Assembly: GCA_964370225.1 (NCBI GenBank)
Contig: CAYJII010000001.1
Location: 171,332 to 235,331, forward strand
Reading direction: 5' to 3'
Source: CAYJII01 sp964370225
GTDB lineage: Bacteria > Bacillota > Clostridia > Oscillospirales > Ruminococcaceae
Length of the DNA stretch: 64,000 bases
Notes under the pieces: model-generated
Told to the model about the DNA's origin: nothing
Databases searched by the model: none
The model's input: only the letters and a program-made list of their open reading frames with translations
Program-made: the position numbers and the translations under genes
Part shown: positions 62,484-64,000 of the stretch, one piece after another
Numbering within the stretch: position 1 is the first letter of the stretch
Layout: every line of letters begins with the position of its first letter

Positions 62484-64000
62484 CTATAATTTTATTATAC
62501 TTGCCTCGCTATCACAAAACGCTCTAAAATCATCTTCTGGCATCGGCTTTGCATAATAATAACCTTGCACGATGTCGCAATCTATTTCTTTCAGCATAAT
62601 TAAATCCTCTAAAGTTTCTACTCCTTCTGCAACCGTTTTTATATTCAAGTCTTTCGATAATCTTATTACGCTGGCTACAACAGCTATGTCGCGTTCACGC
62701 GTTTGTGATGCAACAAAAAAGCTCCTATCTAATTTCAAAACATCAACTGGTGTATTCTTCAGCAGTCCTAATGAGCTATATCCAGTACCAAAATCATCCA
62801 TAAAGACCTTGAAACCTTCTTTATGCAAATCATTTATAAAGGAATTTAAATCACAATCAGTACTGAGCATACTTGTTTCAGTTATTTCTATCCCCAAGTA
62901 TTTGGGATTAACTTCATATTTTTTGCATATAGCTGTTAGATTTGAAACAAAATCAGCAGAATATAAATTCTTTCTTGAAAAATTAACCGAGATGGCAAAT
63001 GGCTTTCTTCCTTCTTTTTCCCACAAACTCAAAAAATTACAAGCTTTTTCAAACATGTACATATCAAGTTTTAATATAAATCCATTTTTTTCAAATAGTG
63101 GAATAAATTCATTTGGAGCTCTAAATCCTGCGGTAGGACTTATCCATCTTACAAGCGCCTCTGCAGCAATCATCTCACCCGTTTTTAAGCCTAATTCAGG
63201 TTGTAAAACCATCTTAAATTCACCATTTAAAAGCGCTTTTTCCATAGAGTTTTCGATTTCTTTCGCTTTTATCGCATCGCTTAAATATTCGACAGAAAAA
63301 ATACTAGTGTGTAATTTTTCTTCCTTTGCGTTATGGTGAGCAATATTTACTTTCTCGATGCATGCCTGAATGTCAAGCAAATCACTTTCGTCTATATAAT
63401 AATACCCTGAAACTATCCGTAAATTATATTTAAAATTTTCACCTAATTTTTTATATAATCTACGATTATAATCGTCATACCAATTCTCAGCTTCGTCCTT
63501 TGAATATGCTATCAAGGTCAAAAACTCATCATTATATATATGTGAAGATAAGGATTTATACTTGCCCTCGGACTGAATACAAGCCGCCATGCTTACTAAT
63601 ATCTTATCCCCTTCTGAAACACTAAGGGTTTCATTGACTAGCCTAAAGTTTTCTATATCAAATTTTATAAGCAAAAACTTTTTCGTATGATGCTCATTTA
63701 TAAACTTAGGCGCATCTAATTTAAATTTCGCCAAAGTATTTATTTTTGTAAGCGGTGAAACATAGGCAATTTCTTCAAGATTTTTAAGATGTTTACGACG
63801 ATTTAGCCCAATAAAATAAGCAAACAAACATATAATTAATACCAAAGACGAAGACACAAATGCACTTACAATTATAATATGGTTTGTAGTAGATTGAATA
63901 ATTGTTTCAGGGATAATGGACATAATAGACCAATCTTTTACACCTACAGATGTATAAATTACTCGATACACTTCTCCATTAAACTCAATTTTCTTCTCCC
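62484..64000 (-). CDS. Membrane degenerate-GGDEF/EAL phosphodiesterase (5' end cut by window)
   Basis: The frame is open through the window edge (EFNGEVYRVIYTSVGVKDWSIMSIIP), which looks like the end of an extracellular dCache-type sensor, so GTG 63971 is probably not the start. A membrane helix (IIIVSAFVSSSLVLIICLFAYFIG) follows, then a GGDEF-like domain whose signature reads YNDEF, hence probably not a cyclase. The EAL domain keeps EALVRW, AISVNFS, GIEITET, MDDFGTGYSS, LKLDRSF, AEGVET and VQGYYY, so all catalytic positions look intact. It should hydrolyse c-di-GMP to pGpG, in response to an extracellular signal. Confidence 0.92.
   Translation of the reverse strand, partial: EKKIEFNGEVYRVIYTSVGVKDWSIMSIIPETIIQSTTNHIIIVSAFVSSSLVLIICLFAYFIGLNRRKHLKNLEEIAYVSPLTKINTLAKFKLDAPKFINEHHTKKFLLIKFDIENFRLVNETLSVSEGDKILVSMAACIQSEGKYKSLSSHIYNDEFLTLIAYSKDEAENWYDDYNRRLYKKLGENFKYNLRIVSGYYYIDESDLLDIQACIEKVNIAHHNAKEEKLHTSIFSVEYLSDAIKAKEIENSMEKALLNGEFKMVLQPELGLKTGEMIAAEALVRWISPTAGFRAPNEFIPLFEKNGFILKLDMYMFEKACNFLSLWEKEGRKPFAISVNFSRKNLYSADFVSNLTAICKKYEVNPKYLGIEITETSMLSTDCDLNSFINDLHKEGFKVFMDDFGTGYSSLGLLKNTPVDVLKLDRSFFVASQTRERDIAVVASVIRLSKDLNIKTVAEGVETLEDLIMLKEIDCDIVQGYYYAKPMPEDDFRAFCDSEASIIKL

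Noticed and set aside
62424..62489. 22-codon open frame (MFDERKSIPLLQTTNLSLIT...) with AAGGAG and an upstream TGT-TATAAT
   Set aside because: Very short, the ribosome-binding site is 12 bases from the ATG, it overlaps the end of the EAL gene and resembles no known peptide. It may be a decayed gene start; not supported enough to list.
1..64000. tRNA or rRNA genes
   Set aside because: I found no cloverleaf-like sequence with a GTTCRA-type T-loop or any rRNA-like stretch. A covariance search would settle this.

Overview
The window looks like a chromosomal contig from a low-GC Gram-positive anaerobe of the class Clostridia, probably of a spore-forming lineage. This rests on strong AAGGAGG ribosome-binding sites with frequent TTG/GTG starts, a PyrR attenuator, a SpoVB-type flippase, a DUF896 protein, a COG3894-type ferredoxin/ASKHA protein, sortase-type (V/L)PxTG anchors and dockerins. 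The species cannot be named from the sequence. Both window edges cut genes (a ComM/YifB ATPase on the left, an EAL protein on the right). Three runs of N (100, 10 and 100 bases) fall inside coding sequence and explain the apparently broken metG and cohesin-protein reading frames.

Layout. 1-9.2 kb: metabolic genes on the + strand (comM/yifB, nicotinate phosphoribosyltransferase, MTA/SAH nucleosidase, Gfo/Idh/MocA oxidoreductase, AEC transporter, diaminopimelate decarboxylase-like enzyme, nitroreductase, DUF896, corrinoid-activation-like protein). 9.2-10.5 kb: rpsF-ssb-rpsR behind a perfect consensus promoter. 10.5-17.8 kb, minus strand: pyrR-pyrC-pyrF-carA-carB with a recognisable PyrR-binding element and terminator in its leader. 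17.9-24.2 kb: SpoVB-like flippase, a small membrane protein, an HTH-cupin-acyl-CoA synthetase fusion, KDPG aldolase, YibE/F protein. 24.2-30.6 kb, minus strand: a compact type IV pilus/type II secretion-like operon (transglutaminase lipoprotein, PilC/GspF, four pilin-like or accessory membrane proteins, PilT, alpha/beta-hydrolase lipoprotein). 30.7-33.3 kb: two tandem BTAD-type regulators with a GGDEF-like tail, under a promoter overlapped by a long inverted repeat. 33.3-41.1 kb: translation genes (lysS, greA, metG, rplM, rpsI), an unknown gene, a GNAT acetyltransferase and an HD-domain protein.

41.1-60.9 kb is the accessory heart of the window: five very large or repetitive secreted/surface proteins. 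They include a GLUG-repeat protein ending in a dockerin, a cohesin-like multi-Ig protein with a VPSTG sortase-type anchor, a small protein with a cohesin-like domain and a dockerin, a zinc-metallopeptidase-like protein ending in a dockerin, an InlB/Flg_new-repeat protein with a VPKTG anchor, and a 2,439-residue repeat protein of beta-helix type. No glycoside hydrolase is present, so this looks like a cohesin-dockerin surface assembly that is not a classical cellulosome; I regard it as the best candidate for an undescribed system. The last 3 kb hold an AraC-regulator remnant, an unrecognised 297-residue protein and a degenerate-GGDEF/EAL phosphodiesterase.

How the parts may work together (inference): the anchored cohesin-like protein could display the dockerin-bearing peptidase and GLUG protein on the cell surface, while the long repeat protein and the pilus-like operon serve adhesion. 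The EAL protein and the BTAD/GGDEF-like regulators are plausible controllers of such surface functions, but nothing in the sequence links them directly.
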